Notes: generated from the letters alone by a model not told the origin. Positions 24,625 to 33,226 are shown, counted from the stretch's first letter. The stretch: 42,986 bases of DNA from Microbacterium testaceum (GCF_001476285.1 NZ_LDRU01000054.1:1-42986); one strand, 5' to 3'. Translations and numbers: made by a program.

Positions 24625-24987
24625 ATGATGGATGCCATGACTCCCGGTACCGCCCTGCCCCTGCTCGACGCCCCGTGCTGCGTGTCGTCGGGCGATGCCG
24701 CGATGGCACCGGCAGAGGCGGAGACCCTCGCGAAGACGCTCAAGGCGCTGGCCGATCCCGCCCGCCTGCGGATCGTGTCGATCATCGCCGCTCAGGATGC
24801 TGGCGCCACGTGCGCGTGCGACCTGCAGGAGCCGCTCGGCCTGTCGCAGCCGACGGTGTCTCACCACACCAAGGTGCTGGTGGATGCCGGCATCCTGACC
24901 CGCGAAAAGCGCGGCACCTGGGCGTACTTCTCCCTCGTGCCGGGTGCGCTCGACCGCGTCGCCGCGGCCATCGCGCCCCGGCCCTGA
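24625..24987 (+). CDS. arsR: ArsR-family arsenic-responsive repressor
   Basis: A 120-residue winged-helix repressor. The DNA-binding helix is GLSQPTVSHHTKVLVDAGIL. Immediately before it ATCACDLQEPL holds a Cys-Ala-Cys pair, the metalloid-sensing site of classical ArsR; a further Cys-Cys pair lies near the N-terminus in DAPCCVSS. ATG codons at 24625, 24628 and 24637 are all in frame. The -10 box ends seven bases before 24637, so a leaderless start there (116 aa) is quite likely. Confidence 0.92.
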   Translation: MMDAMTPGTALPLLDAPCCVSSGDAAMAPAEAETLAKTLKALADPARLRIVSIIAAQDAGATCACDLQEPLGLSQPTVSHHTKVLVDAGILTREKRGTWAYFSLVPGALDRVAAAIAPRP

Positions 24988-25024
24988 CGCGCGCAACCCC
25001 CGCTTCCGCCGGCAGGGCGATGCC

Positions 25025-25030
25025 TAGGCT
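25025..25030 (+). promoter_or_regulatory. -10 box TAGGCT of the FAD oxidoreductase gene
   Basis: TAGGCT followed by exactly six bases and the ATG at 25037; no ribosome binding site is visible. This indicates a leaderless transcript. Confidence 0.5.
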
Positions 25031-25036
25031 CGCCCC

Positions 25037-26272
25037 ATGAGCGCGTACGACGTCATCGTCATCGGCGCGGGGCTCGCGGGGCTACGCTGCGCGACCCGCC
25101 TCGCCCACGCCGGCCGCGATGTCGTGGTCCTCGAGGCGGGCGAGACCGTCGGCGGACGTGAGCGGACCGACATCGTGGACGGCTTCCGCCTCGACCTCGG
25201 CTTCCACGTGCTCAATCCGGCGTACCCGGCCATCCGTCGGTGGGTCGATGTCGACGCGCTCGCGCTCCGGCGCTTCCCCGTCGCGGTCGGCGTGCGGCTC
25301 GAGGACCGGGTCGTCCGTCTGACCCATCCCGTGCGACACCCCTTCTCTCTCCCCGAGACACTGGCCAGCGGGCTCGTGCGGCCCGCCGATCTCGCCGCGC
25401 TCGCCCGTTGGGCGGCGCCGACCGTGGTCTCGGCCCGCGCGGCGAAGGCCGGCACCGACCGCACGCTCGAAGAAGCGTGGGATCGCGCGGGTCTACGCGG
25501 GCCCCTCCGCGAGAGCGTGCTCGAGCCGTTTCTCGCCGGCGTGCTCGCAGACGACCGGCAGGAGACCTCCGACGCGTTCGTGCGGCTGCTCGTCCGGAGC
25601 TTCGCCATCGGCCGTCCGGGGGTCCCCGCCGCGGGGATCGGCGCTCTTCCCGCGCAGCTCGCCGACACGGCGCGCCGCGCCGGGGCCGGCATCCGGGTCG
25701 GTCATCGGGTGGTTTCCACCCGGCCCCGGGCGTCCGGTTGGCACGTGGGCATCGAGGGACGGGATGCCGTCACCGCCCGCGCCGTGGTGATCGCGACCGG
25801 GCTCGACCCGGCGCTCGACGTCCCGCTCCCCCGGCCCCGAGGGCTGCAGACGTGGTGGTTCGCCACCGACGACGCACCGAGCGAGGACGCTGCGCTCCGC
25901 ATCGACGGGCGACGACGCGGCCCGATCGTGAACACCGCGATCATGACGAACACCGCCCCGACCTACGCTCCGCGGGGACAGCACCTCGTCCAGGCGACCT
26001 GCGTGATGCCCTCCGCGGCGACGGAGGATGGCATCCGGAGCCAGCTCGCCGAGATCTGGGAGACCGATACCCGACCGTGGCGACTCCTCCGGCGCGACGA
26101 CATCGCCCACGCTCTCCCCGCGCAGGACCCGCCGCTGCGCCTGCGACGGCCCGTTCGCCTGGGTGACGGGCGCTACATCGCGGGTGATCACCGAGACACC
26201 GCGTCGATCCAGGGCGCCCTGGTCTCGGGCCAGCGCGCGGCGGAAGCGGTGCTCGCCGACCTCGCGCGCTGA
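25037..26272 (+). CDS. FAD-dependent oxidoreductase, amine-oxidase/desaturase-like
   Basis: A 411-residue flavoprotein. The N-terminus has the full Rossmann signature VIVIGAGLAGLRCATRL, then the VLEAGETVGGRERT element and DLGFHVLNPAYP, which place it in the NAD(P)/FAD amine-oxidase and phytoene-desaturase-like superfamily. C-terminal RYIAGDHRDTASIQGALVSG is the second FAD contact found in these enzymes. There is no signal peptide. The substrate is not evident; no carotenoid genes are nearby. Confidence 0.88.
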   Translation: MSAYDVIVIGAGLAGLRCATRLAHAGRDVVVLEAGETVGGRERTDIVDGFRLDLGFHVLNPAYPAIRRWVDVDALALRRFPVAVGVRLEDRVVRLTHPVRHPFSLPETLASGLVRPADLAALARWAAPTVVSARAAKAGTDRTLEEAWDRAGLRGPLRESVLEPFLAGVLADDRQETSDAFVRLLVRSFAIGRPGVPAAGIGALPAQLADTARRAGAGIRVGHRVVSTRPRASGWHVGIEGRDAVTARAVVIATGLDPALDVPLPRPRGLQTWWFATDDAPSEDAALRIDGRRRGPIVNTAIMTNTAPTYAPRGQHLVQATCVMPSAATEDGIRSQLAEIWETDTRPWRLLRRDDIAHALPAQDPPLRLRRPVRLGDGRYIAGDHRDTASIQGALVSGQRAAEAVLADLAR

Positions 26273-26296
26273 GCGGACTCCCGGCAGACTGGACGA

Positions 26297-26680
26297 ATGC
26301 CCGGCCTCCACCACCTCGACATCTGGATCGCCCACCCCGACGACCTGACCGACTGGATCTGGCTCCTCACCCGCCTCGGATGGACCACCGAGGCCGAGTG
26401 GCCGGGAGGCTCGACCTTCACCGCGGGCGGCGCGTACATCTCGGTGACGACGACCCCGAACACGATCGACGCCCCACACGACCGCCGCCGACCCGGCGTG
26501 AATCATCTCGCGTTCGAGGGCGGAGCACCGGCCGAGGTCGACCGGCTGATGACCGACGCCCCCGCGCACGGGTGGGGACCGCTGTACGTCGACCGCTATC
26601 CGCACGCCGGCGGCCCGCAGCACTACGCGGGGTGGCTCGAGAACACGGCCGGTTTCAAGGTCGAGGTCGTCGCGGACTAG
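26297..26680 (+). CDS. VOC-family (glyoxalase/bleomycin-resistance fold) protein
   Basis: A 127-residue single-domain VOC protein. MPGLHHLDIWI begins the first beta-alpha-beta unit and GVNHLAFEG the second, with metal-ligand-like histidines in each. HAGGPQHYAGWLEN near the end fits the VOC consensus. It is most like the uncharacterised bleomycin-resistance/dioxygenase subgroup. CAGACT lies six bases before the ATG. The stop overlaps that of the convergent GNAT gene within CTAG (26677-26680). Confidence 0.87.
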   Translation: MPGLHHLDIWIAHPDDLTDWIWLLTRLGWTTEAEWPGGSTFTAGGAYISVTTTPNTIDAPHDRRRPGVNHLAFEGGAPAEVDRLMTDAPAHGWGPLYVDRYPHAGGPQHYAGWLENTAGFKVEVVAD

Positions 26681-27183
26681 CGGCTCGCGCCGCGGGCGGC
26701 GAGCGCGGTCAGGGCGTCGCCGGTCACGCGCCTCGTCGTCCACTCGTCCATCGCCTCGGCGCCGAGCGCGCGATAGAAGCCGATCGCAGGCTCGTTCCAG
26801 TCGAGCACCGTCCACTCCAGGCGCGAGTAGTCCTTGTCGATGCATTCGGCGGCGAGCGCGGCCAACAGGGCCACGCCGTAGCCGGACGACCGGTACTGCT
26901 CGTGCACGTAGAGGTCTTCGAGCCAGATGCCGTGACGGCCGGTCCATGTCGAGTACGTGAGGAACCAGATGGCGACCGCGCGGATCTCCCCCTCCCGCTC
27001 CACGACGAACGCGAACGCGCGGGGATCGTCGCCGAACAGCGTGGCGCGGATCATCTCGGCCGTGTTGTCCACGGCATCCGGTTCTCTCTCGTAGTCGGCG
27101 AGCGCCTGGATGCACGCGAGGATGCCCTCTTCGTCGCCCGCACGGGCGGGGCGCAGAACGGCCCCGTCTCGGAGATCGGTCAT
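26677..27183 (-). CDS. GNAT-family N-acetyltransferase
   Basis: A 168-residue acetyltransferase. The acetyl-CoA loop is LYVHEQYRSSGYGVALLAAL, followed by RLEWTVLDWNEPAIGFYRAL, features of the diamine (spermidine/thialysine-type) N-acetyltransferase branch. A polyamine or small amine is therefore a reasonable substrate guess. Its ATG overlaps the stop of the M19 dipeptidase gene, so the two are translationally coupled. Its stop shares CTAG with the convergent VOC gene. Confidence 0.88.
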   Translation of the reverse strand: MTDLRDGAVLRPARAGDEEGILACIQALADYEREPDAVDNTAEMIRATLFGDDPRAFAFVVEREGEIRAVAIWFLTYSTWTGRHGIWLEDLYVHEQYRSSGYGVALLAALAAECIDKDYSRLEWTVLDWNEPAIGFYRALGAEAMDEWTTRRVTGDALTALAARGASR

Positions 27184-28133
27184 TGCAGGGGCTCCCAGCT
27201 CTCGGCCGCCACACGGCGGAAATTCCCGCCGAGCACTGCGGCGGCGTCGGCGTCGGTCCATCCTCTCGCGGCGAGCGCGGGGCCGAGGCCGACGAAGGTC
27301 TCGGGCGGCATCCATTCCATGGGTCCCCACCGCGTGTAGCTGTCGTCGTACAGCTCGGGAGACGCGGCGACGGTGTCGCGGAACGTGGGCCAGTCGAACG
27401 AGAAGTCGGTGCTGACCCCGACGTGCCGGATGCCGACGACCTCGACGGCGCATTCGAGGTGCCGAACCATGGCATCCAGCGTGGGCGTGTTGGGTCCGAG
27501 GAAGATGCCGACACCGGTGATGCCGACGACTCCCCCGGTGTCGGCGACCGCTCGCGCCTGGTCGTCGGTGATGTTGCGGGGGTGATCCCACACCGCGCGC
27601 ATGTTCGAGTGGCTGAACACCACGGGCCGGGTCGATACGGCGCACATGTCGAGCGTCGTGCGGGCGCCGACGTGCGAGCCGTCCGGCACCATCCCGCGCC
27701 GGTTCATCTCGGCCACGAGATCTCGCCCCCAGGGGGTGAGTCCGTCGTCGGTCGCGTCGAGACAGCCCCCGCCGGCGCGGTTGGCGTGGTTGTACGTCGG
27801 CCCGAGCGTCCGCACGCCCTGCGCGACGAGCAGGCCGACGGCATCCAGATCTCCTCCGAGAGGCGCACAATCCTCGAGGTCGAAGGCGACGGCGGTGTCG
27901 CCGCGGGCGGCGATGCGGTCGATGTCCGCGACCGTCGAGGCCAGCTCGACGCCCTCGATCGCGTCCACCTGTGCGCGGAAGGAACGCAGAAGGGATGCCG
28001 TGAGCTCAGGCCCGTGCGGGGCGTAGCCGACGTTGAGCGACACGAAGCCGCCTCCGGCATCGCGATAGCGACGCAGGTCGCCGATGTCGGCGGTCTCGAC
28101 GAGCTCGACGCACGCGTGCTGGTCCCAGAGCAT
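27180..28133 (-). CDS. Membrane dipeptidase-like protein (peptidase family M19)
   Basis: A 317-residue zinc hydrolase of the M19 renal-dipeptidase family. Recognisable elements are GVRTLGPTYNHANRAGGG, MVPDGSHVG, VVFSHSNMRAV and HVGVSTDFSFDW. The N-terminal HxD metal motif of the family appears as DQHACVE, an atypical form, so activity is not certain. No signal peptide is seen, so it is probably cytoplasmic, as are other bacterial members. The ATG overlaps the trhO stop by one base (TGATG). Confidence 0.85.
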   Translation of the reverse strand: MLWDQHACVELVETADIGDLRRYRDAGGGFVSLNVGYAPHGPELTASLLRSFRAQVDAIEGVELASTVADIDRIAARGDTAVAFDLEDCAPLGGDLDAVGLLVAQGVRTLGPTYNHANRAGGGCLDATDDGLTPWGRDLVAEMNRRGMVPDGSHVGARTTLDMCAVSTRPVVFSHSNMRAVWDHPRNITDDQARAVADTGGVVGITGVGIFLGPNTPTLDAMVRHLECAVEVVGIRHVGVSTDFSFDWPTFRDTVAASPELYDDSYTRWGPMEWMPPETFVGLGPALAARGWTDADAAAVLGGNFRRVAAESWEPLQ

Positions 28134-28879
28134 CAGGCGCCCGCAGCGGAGCCCGCCGGCGCGAGCCCCGCGTCGAGCGCTTCGCGCCCGTCGAACACGA
28201 AACAGTCACCCTGCCAGTGCGCGTCGCCCTGGGCCGCGAACCACCCCAGGATCCCCCCGTCGAGCTGGTACGCGTCGACGCCTTCGCCGCGAAGGTAGAG
28301 CGCGGCCTTCTCGCAGCGGATCCCGCCCGTGCAGAAACTCACGACCGTCTTCCCGGCGAGTTCATCTAGGTGAGAGCTCGCGGCATCCGGGAACTGCGTG
28401 AACCGCTCGATGCGCCAGTCCTTCGCGCCGGCGAAGGTGCCGTAATCGACCTCGAAAGCGTTGCGGGTGTCGACGAGCACGACCTCGCGTCCCTCGTCGT
28501 CGGTGCCGCGATCGAGCCAGCGGCGCAGGGTGTCGGGACTCACGGCGGGAGCCCGGCCGTCCTGAGGGCGCACCTCGGGCCGGTCCATGCGGATGATCTC
28601 GCGCTTCACCTTCACCAGGAGCTTGCCGAAGGGCACGGCATCCGACCAACTGTCCTTCGTTTCGAGCGCGGCGAAGCGCGGGTCGGCGCGCAGCTCCTCC
28701 ACGAAGCCGCGCAGGTCGTCGGTCTCTCCCGCGAGGAAGAGGTTGATGCCCTCTTCGGCGAGAAGGATCGTTCCGCGCAGAGCCGCCGCGAGCGCCCGCT
28801 CGCGCAGCGTGACGCGGAGGGCGGCGGGGTCGTCGATGCGCGTGAACAGATACGCCGAGACGTTGAGGACGGATGCCAT
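28133..28879 (-). CDS. trhO: tRNA uridine(34) hydroxylase, rhodanese-domain TrhO type
   Basis: A 248-residue rhodanese-domain protein of the YceA/TrhO family, which hydroxylates U34 of tRNAs to 5-hydroxyuridine. Visible: N-terminal GTILLAEEGINLFLAG, linker KVKREIIRMD, rhodanese VLVDTRNAFEVDYGTF and active-site FCTGGIRCEKA with catalytic Cys. ATG 28879 is preferred over TTG 28903 because TACGCT lies six bases before it. It heads an operon with the M19 dipeptidase and GNAT genes. Confidence 0.9.
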   Translation of the reverse strand: MASVLNVSAYLFTRIDDPAALRVTLRERALAAALRGTILLAEEGINLFLAGETDDLRGFVEELRADPRFAALETKDSWSDAVPFGKLLVKVKREIIRMDRPEVRPQDGRAPAVSPDTLRRWLDRGTDDEGREVVLVDTRNAFEVDYGTFAGAKDWRIERFTQFPDAASSHLDELAGKTVVSFCTGGIRCEKAALYLRGEGVDAYQLDGGILGWFAAQGDAHWQGDCFVFDGREALDAGLAPAGSAAGA

Positions 28880-28885
28880 GTCTCC

Positions 28886-28891
28886 AGCGTA
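28886..28891 (-). promoter_or_regulatory. -10 box TACGCT of trhO
   Basis: TACGCT on the minus strand, six bases, then ATG at 28879. A leaderless start is implied. GGAGA lies inside the six-base gap but is too close to act as a normal ribosome site. Confidence 0.5.
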
Positions 28892-28966
28892 CGAAAGCGT
28901 CAAGCCTCCGAGCGTCGGGGAAGCGATCGCCTAGCGTGGAGGATCACTCGTCGTCTGGAGTTCGTC

Positions 28967-29740
28967 GTGCCCGAAAGACCCCCTCATCCGGTCGTCGGCG
29001 TGTCGGTCGTCATCCCGGTGCGGAACGACGGGCCGCACCTCTGGCGATGCCTGCGGGCGTTGGCCGCGCAGACCCTCGCGGCCGACGAGATCGTGGTCGT
29101 CGACAACGGCTCGACCGATGACAGCGCCGACATCGCGCGCGCCACCGGAGCTCGCGTGGTTTTCTGCGGCGAGCGCGGCATTCCCGCCGCGGCCTCGACC
29201 GGATACGACGCCGCGCGCGGGGAGCTCATCCTGCGTCTCGATGCCGACAGCCTTCCTGCTCCCACCTGGATCGCAAGCATGGTCCAAGCCCTCGCCGATC
29301 CGGAGGTGGATGCCGTGACCGGCGGTGCGGTGTTCCATGACGGTCCCGCTTCCCGGCGTGTGCTGATGGCCCGCGTGTTCCTCGGCACGTACAACACGTT
29401 CGCGTTCCCCGCGCTCGGGCACACGCCGCTGTGGGGATCGAACATGGCGTTCCGCCGCGCGGCGTGGGAGGCGGTGCGCGACCGCGTCCACCTCGACCCC
29501 GAACTGCACGATGACCTCGACCTCGCCTATCACCTGGGAGTCGACCACCGCATCCGGTACGTGCCGGGGCGGCACATGCGGGTCTCTTCCCGCACGGTGG
29601 AGCCGCGGCGGTTCGCGCGCTGCTTCCGCCGCGGGGCGGGGACCGTCTTCGCGCACTGGCCCGCGGATGTCCCGCCCGTGCGGTGGGCACGGGTGGCGCG
29701 AGCGCGACGCCGCGCCGCCCGGATCGGGGCCGGGCGCTGA
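28967..29740 (+). CDS. Family 2 glycosyltransferase
   Basis: A 257-residue GT-A fold glycosyltransferase. VSVVIPVRNDGPHLWRCLRA begins the fold, IVVVDNGSTDDS binds the nucleotide, LILRLDADSLP contains the DxD-type metal site, and LWGSNMAFRRAAWEAV with HDDLDLAYHL (acidic catalytic site) follow. No transmembrane helices are obvious. GGAG lies six bases before the GTG at 28967. The stop overlaps the start of the next gene (TGATG). It probably transfers a sugar to a lipid or polysaccharide. Confidence 0.9.
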   Translation: MPERPPHPVVGVSVVIPVRNDGPHLWRCLRALAAQTLAADEIVVVDNGSTDDSADIARATGARVVFCGERGIPAAASTGYDAARGELILRLDADSLPAPTWIASMVQALADPEVDAVTGGAVFHDGPASRRVLMARVFLGTYNTFAFPALGHTPLWGSNMAFRRAAWEAVRDRVHLDPELHDDLDLAYHLGVDHRIRYVPGRHMRVSSRTVEPRRFARCFRRGAGTVFAHWPADVPPVRWARVARARRRAARIGAGR

Positions 29741-30576
29741 TGGCCGGCATCCTCTTCCCCCACGTCGAGGCGCCGGACCTGCACGTGATGAGCTTCAACA
29801 TCCGACGACGCTTCGACCGGATCACCTGGCCGCCCGCCGATCGGTGGCCGATGCGAAAGCAGCGGCTGCGCACCTTCCTCGGCGCGAATCGCCCGCACCT
29901 GCTCGGGTCGCAGGAGGCGATGCCCGATCAGGCCTCCTGGGTGCAGGCGTCCCTCGGGTCGCAGTACGGCCGGATCGGACTCGGCCGGGGAAAGAACCGC
30001 GACGGCGAGGGGACTCCCCTGTTCTACGACCGTGACCGGATCGAGGTCGAGGACTGGGAGCAGGTCATGCTGTCGGACACCCCCGACGTCCCGGGGTCGA
30101 CGGGCTGGGGCAATACGATCCCCCGCGTCGCGGTCATCGCCCGACTGCGCGATCGGGCGACGGACGCGCGGTTCACGTTCGTCAACACGCACTTCGACGC
30201 CTTCTCTCGGCGGGCGCGGCGCCGCTCGGCGACCTGGCTGCACGACCTCGTCGCCCGGCGCGAACTCCCGCTCGTCTTCACCGCCGACGTCAACGCGCAC
30301 ATCCGCTCGGCCGAGCTCGCGGGCATGTTGGCCGACGGCCTCCTGGTGGACACCTGGTCGTACGCCCCGGCGCGCCGGACCGCCGAGTGGGGGACGTTCA
30401 ACAACTACGCGGCCCCTCGTGTCGGCGCACGGCGCATCGACGCGCTCCTCGTCACCCCCGACGTGGGCGTGCGCGCGGTCGGCATCGACCCGCGCCCGAC
30501 GGGCACGCAGTGGCCGAGCGATCACCTGCCGGTGCAGGCCGTGCTGCGCATCCACCCGTCGGGGGGCCCGCGATGA
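29740..30576 (+). CDS. Endonuclease/exonuclease/phosphatase-family protein
   Basis: A 278-residue EEP-fold metal-dependent phosphoesterase. The motifs are in order: LHVMSFNIRR, LLGSQEAMPDQ (metal-binding Glu), FVNTHFDAFSRRAR, LVFTADVNAH (Asp/Asn pair) and QWPSDHLPVQA (catalytic Asp/His). No signal peptide is seen. The start overlaps the glycosyltransferase stop and the stop overlaps the next start. DNA, sugar phosphates, phosphoinositides or lipids are all possible substrates; context with a glycosyltransferase and membrane protein favours a lipid or glycan. Confidence 0.88.
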   Translation: MAGILFPHVEAPDLHVMSFNIRRRFDRITWPPADRWPMRKQRLRTFLGANRPHLLGSQEAMPDQASWVQASLGSQYGRIGLGRGKNRDGEGTPLFYDRDRIEVEDWEQVMLSDTPDVPGSTGWGNTIPRVAVIARLRDRATDARFTFVNTHFDAFSRRARRRSATWLHDLVARRELPLVFTADVNAHIRSAELAGMLADGLLVDTWSYAPARRTAEWGTFNNYAAPRVGARRIDALLVTPDVGVRAVGIDPRPTGTQWPSDHLPVQAVLRIHPSGGPR

Positions 30577-31160
30577 TCCGGGCCATGTACGCGAATCTCC
30601 AGCGTCCCCCGCGCAGCGTGACCGATTGGCTGGCCGACCTCGTGCGGGCGGTCGCGATCGTCGTCGTCATCGTGTCCCTGTTCACCCTGCCGTTCACGGA
30701 TTTCGCGGTGCTGTCGATGTCGCTGCCCGCGGTCATGCTGTCGCGGATGATCGGACTGCGCTCGGGTCTCGACCTCATCACCTGCGTCACGGTGTTCGTC
30801 GCCGCCGGCAGCAACGTCATCGACCTGTACCGCGCCTGGACGGGCTGGGACCTCGTCGTGCACCTCGCGTGCACGGGCGTGCTCGCCGCTGTCGCGCTGG
30901 TTCTCCTCGAGGATGCGCGCGTGATCGCCCCCACGGGCCGCCGCCGCATCCCGATCGTCATCGCGACGATCACCGGGCTCGCGTTGAGCGCCGCGTGGGA
31001 GATGGTCGAGTGGTTCGGCTATCGCTTCATCACGGATGCCATCTTCGTGACTTACGACGACACGATCGGCGACATGATGGCCGGCGGCGCGGGAGCACTC
31101 GTGGCCGGGGTGCTGGCATCCCGGTTCCGCCTGACCCGAACCGACCGCGCGCGGCTGTAG
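30573..31160 (+). CDS. YjdF/DUF2238-like membrane protein
   Basis: A 195-residue integral membrane protein with about five hydrophobic segments. SAAWEMVEWFGYRFI and YDDTIGDMMAGGAGALVAGV match the pattern of the YjdF (DUF2238) family, where a membrane-embedded WE-x-x-EW and a DTxxDM motif are conserved. ATGA overlap joins it to the previous gene. The family function is not known to me. Confidence 0.75.
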   Translation: MIRAMYANLQRPPRSVTDWLADLVRAVAIVVVIVSLFTLPFTDFAVLSMSLPAVMLSRMIGLRSGLDLITCVTVFVAAGSNVIDLYRAWTGWDLVVHLACTGVLAAVALVLLEDARVIAPTGRRRIPIVIATITGLALSAAWEMVEWFGYRFITDAIFVTYDDTIGDMMAGGAGALVAGVLASRFRLTRTDRARL

Positions 31161-31291
31161 ACCCGCGACGCGTTCCCCGCCGAGACGGATGCGTTCCCCG
31201 CCGAAGCGCCCCCACGGGGCGGACGTGCCGGAACCGGCCCCGACGAGGCGGGCGTACCGGAACCGGCACTCCCCGCCCCGTGGGGCAGCCG
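31161..31291. repeat. Repeat-dense convergent intergenic region
   Basis: The 131 bases contain GCGTTCCCCGCCGA twice (31171-31184 and 31190-31203 region), CCGGAACCGGC twice (near 31229 and 31258), and 13-base inverted arms CCCCACGGGGCGG at 31210-31222 and 31273-31285. The second pair of repeats lies inside the loop. It separates the convergent YjdF-like and catalase genes and probably terminates both. Confidence 0.6.
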
Positions 31292-32821
31292 TCAGATCTT
31301 GCCCGCGACGTCGCGGCCCACGAGGTCGCCGTCCGGATTCGGCTCGCTGAGCTGCTCGCCGGGAGAGGTCGTCTCCTCGAGCGGCGGAAGCCCGTCTTCC
31401 ACGCGAGAGCCGATCTCGGCATCCACGTTCTTCCAGTACTGCACGGCACGATCGCGGACGTCCTTGCGCGTCACGCCGCCCACGTGTCCGGTGATGGTCT
31501 CGACGAGACGATCGCGCTCCTCGGCTGACATCACCTCGCGCACCAGAGCACCGGCCTGTCCCCAGTCGTCGTCTTCGGGGTGCAGGGTCGCCGCCGACCG
31601 CACGAGCTCGCCGTCGCTCTGCCATCCGCCGTCACCGGCACGACGAGGATCGGCCGCGGGGCCACCCGCCGAGTTGGGAGCGTAGACGGGCACCTCGGGC
31701 GGGTTGTACTCGTAGCGCATCGCGCCCTCCTTCGAGTACGAGTGCACCTCGGTGTGCGGACGGTTGACCGGCAGCTGCTGGTAGTTCGTGCCCACGCGGT
31801 AGCGGTGCGCGTCGGCGTAGCTGAAGATGCGCGCCTGCAGCATCTTGTCGGGGCTGCCGTCGATGCCGGGCACGAAGTTCGACGGTTCGAACGCGGCCTG
31901 CTCGATCTCGGCGAAGTAGTTGCCCGGGTTGCGGTTGAGCTCCATCGTGCCGACCTCGATTTCGGGGTAGTCGCTGTGCGGCCACACCTTGGTCAGGTCG
32001 AAGGGATTGAAGCGGTAGGTCTTCGCATCGTCGTAGGGCATGATCTGCACCTTGAGTGTCCACGTCGGGAACTCGCCCCGCTCGATCGCCGCGTACAGGT
32101 CGCGGATGTGGAAGTCGGCGTCCTGACCCGCGATCTGGTCGGCCTCGTCCTGCGTGAGGGTCTTGTGACCGAGGTCGGTGTGGAAGTGGTACTTCACCCA
32201 GAAGCGCTCGCCGTCGGCGTTGATCCACTGGTAGGTGTGCGAGCCGTAGCCGTTCATGTGGCGCCAGGAGGCCGGGATGCCACGGTCGCCCATGAGCCAG
32301 GTCACCTGGTGGGCGCTCTCGGGCGACAGCGTCCAGAAGTCCCACTGCATGGTGTTGTCGCGCAGGTGGCTGCCGGGTAAGCGCTTCTGCGAGCGGATGA
32401 AGTCGGGGAACTTGATGCCGTCCTTGACGAAGAAGACGGGGGTGTTGTTGCCGACGAGGTCGTAGTTTCCCTCGGTCGTGTAGAACTTCAGCGAGAATCC
32501 GCGCGGGTCGCGCCAGGTGTCGGGGCTCCCCTGCTCGCCCGCGACCGACGAGAAACGTGCGAGCATCTCGGTCTCGACGCCGGGCTGGAACAGCGCCGCG
32601 CGCGTGTAGGCCGAGACGTCACCGGTCGTGCGGAACGTGCCGAACGCCCCGCCGCCCTTGGCGTGCACCACGCGCTCGGGAACCCGCTCGCGATTGAACT
32701 GCGCGAGCTTCTCGATCAGATAGTGGTCGGTCAGGGCGATGGAGCCGTCGGCTCCGACGCTCTGCGAGTGCTCGTCGCTGGCGACGGGGGCGCCGCCGTT
32801 CGTGGTGGTCGGCTCGGTCAT
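31292..32821 (-). CDS. katA: Catalase (haem, clade 3-like small subunit)
   Basis: Decomposes hydrogen peroxide. The 509-residue protein has [18 protein letters not shown] with distal His53, the distal Asn in [11 protein letters not shown], and the proximal-haem Tyr in [14 protein letters not shown]. It is a small-subunit monofunctional catalase without the C-terminal flavodoxin-like domain of large catalases. GAGGAGA precedes the ATG at 32821. TTGACA on the minus strand at 32942-32937 could be a -35 element, but I see no good partner -10 box. Confidence 0.95.
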   Translation of the reverse strand: MTEPTTTNGGAPVASDEHSQSVGADGSIALTDHYLIEKLAQFNRERVPERVVHAKGGGAFGTFRTTGDVSAYTRAALFQPGVETEMLARFSSVAGEQGSPDTWRDPRGFSLKFYTTEGNYDLVGNNTPVFFVKDGIKFPDFIRSQKRLPGSHLRDNTMQWDFWTLSPESAHQVTWLMGDRGIPASWRHMNGYGSHTYQWINADGERFWVKYHFHTDLGHKTLTQDEADQIAGQDADFHIRDLYAAIERGEFPTWTLKVQIMPYDDAKTYRFNPFDLTKVWPHSDYPEIEVGTMELNRNPGNYFAEIEQAAFEPSNFVPGIDGSPDKMLQARIFSYADAHRYRVGTNYQQLPVNRPHTEVHSYSKEGAMRYEYNPPEVPVYAPNSAGGPAADPRRAGDGGWQSDGELVRSAATLHPEDDDWGQAGALVREVMSAEERDRLVETITGHVGGVTRKDVRDRAVQYWKNVDAEIGSRVEDGLPPLEETTSPGEQLSEPNPDGDLVGRDVAGKI

Positions 32822-33003
32822 GGCTCTCCTCACGTCGTGGGCCGGGAAACGAAAGACCCAGGGACGACGCTACGCACGGGCTCCGACATCGCCGAGGCAT
32901 TGCGGTTCGTCCTCGGACCACGTAGGGGCCAGAGCCTGTCAATCCCCCGATCCCCGGCCGGCCGGGTCGGGAGCATGGCGGGACCGAACGAGAGGAACCG
33001 CAC

Positions 33004-33219
33004 ATGTCGAAGGATCTGTCGAAGGGCGACCGCGTCAGCTGGGACACCCCGCAGGGGCGCACGCAGGGCGAAGTCGTCGAGAAGAAGACGAAGGACTTCC
33101 AGCACGACAGCCAGAAGTTCACCGCATCCGACGACGACCCGGCCTACATCGTGAAGTCGGAGAAGTCGGGGTCGACCGCGGCTCACAAGGGGTCGGCGCT
33201 GAACAAGCTGAAGAGTTGA
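33004..33219 (+). CDS. HVA1/DUF2945 (tudor-like) small protein
   Basis: A 71-residue basic protein, MSKDLSKGDRVSWDTPQGRT start, with EVVEKKTKDFQ and DDPAYIVKSEKSG, matching the DUF2945 (hypervirulence-associated, tudor-like) family of small beta-barrels common in soil bacteria. Function is not established. AGGA lies seven bases before the ATG. It is divergent from the catalase gene across 180 bases that hold both promoters. Confidence 0.85.
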   Translation: MSKDLSKGDRVSWDTPQGRTQGEVVEKKTKDFQHDSQKFTASDDDPAYIVKSEKSGSTAAHKGSALNKLKS

Positions 33220-33226
33220 CGCCTCC

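Noticed and set aside
25493..27514. Minus-strand open frame of 673 codons
   Set aside because: It spans three genes on both strands and has Arg/Pro/Ser-rich low-complexity sequence typical of spurious frames at this GC content.
32937..32942. TTGACA as the katA -35 element
   Set aside because: The hexamer is perfect on the minus strand, but no acceptable -10 box lies 16-18 bases downstream, so it is mentioned only in the gene entry.
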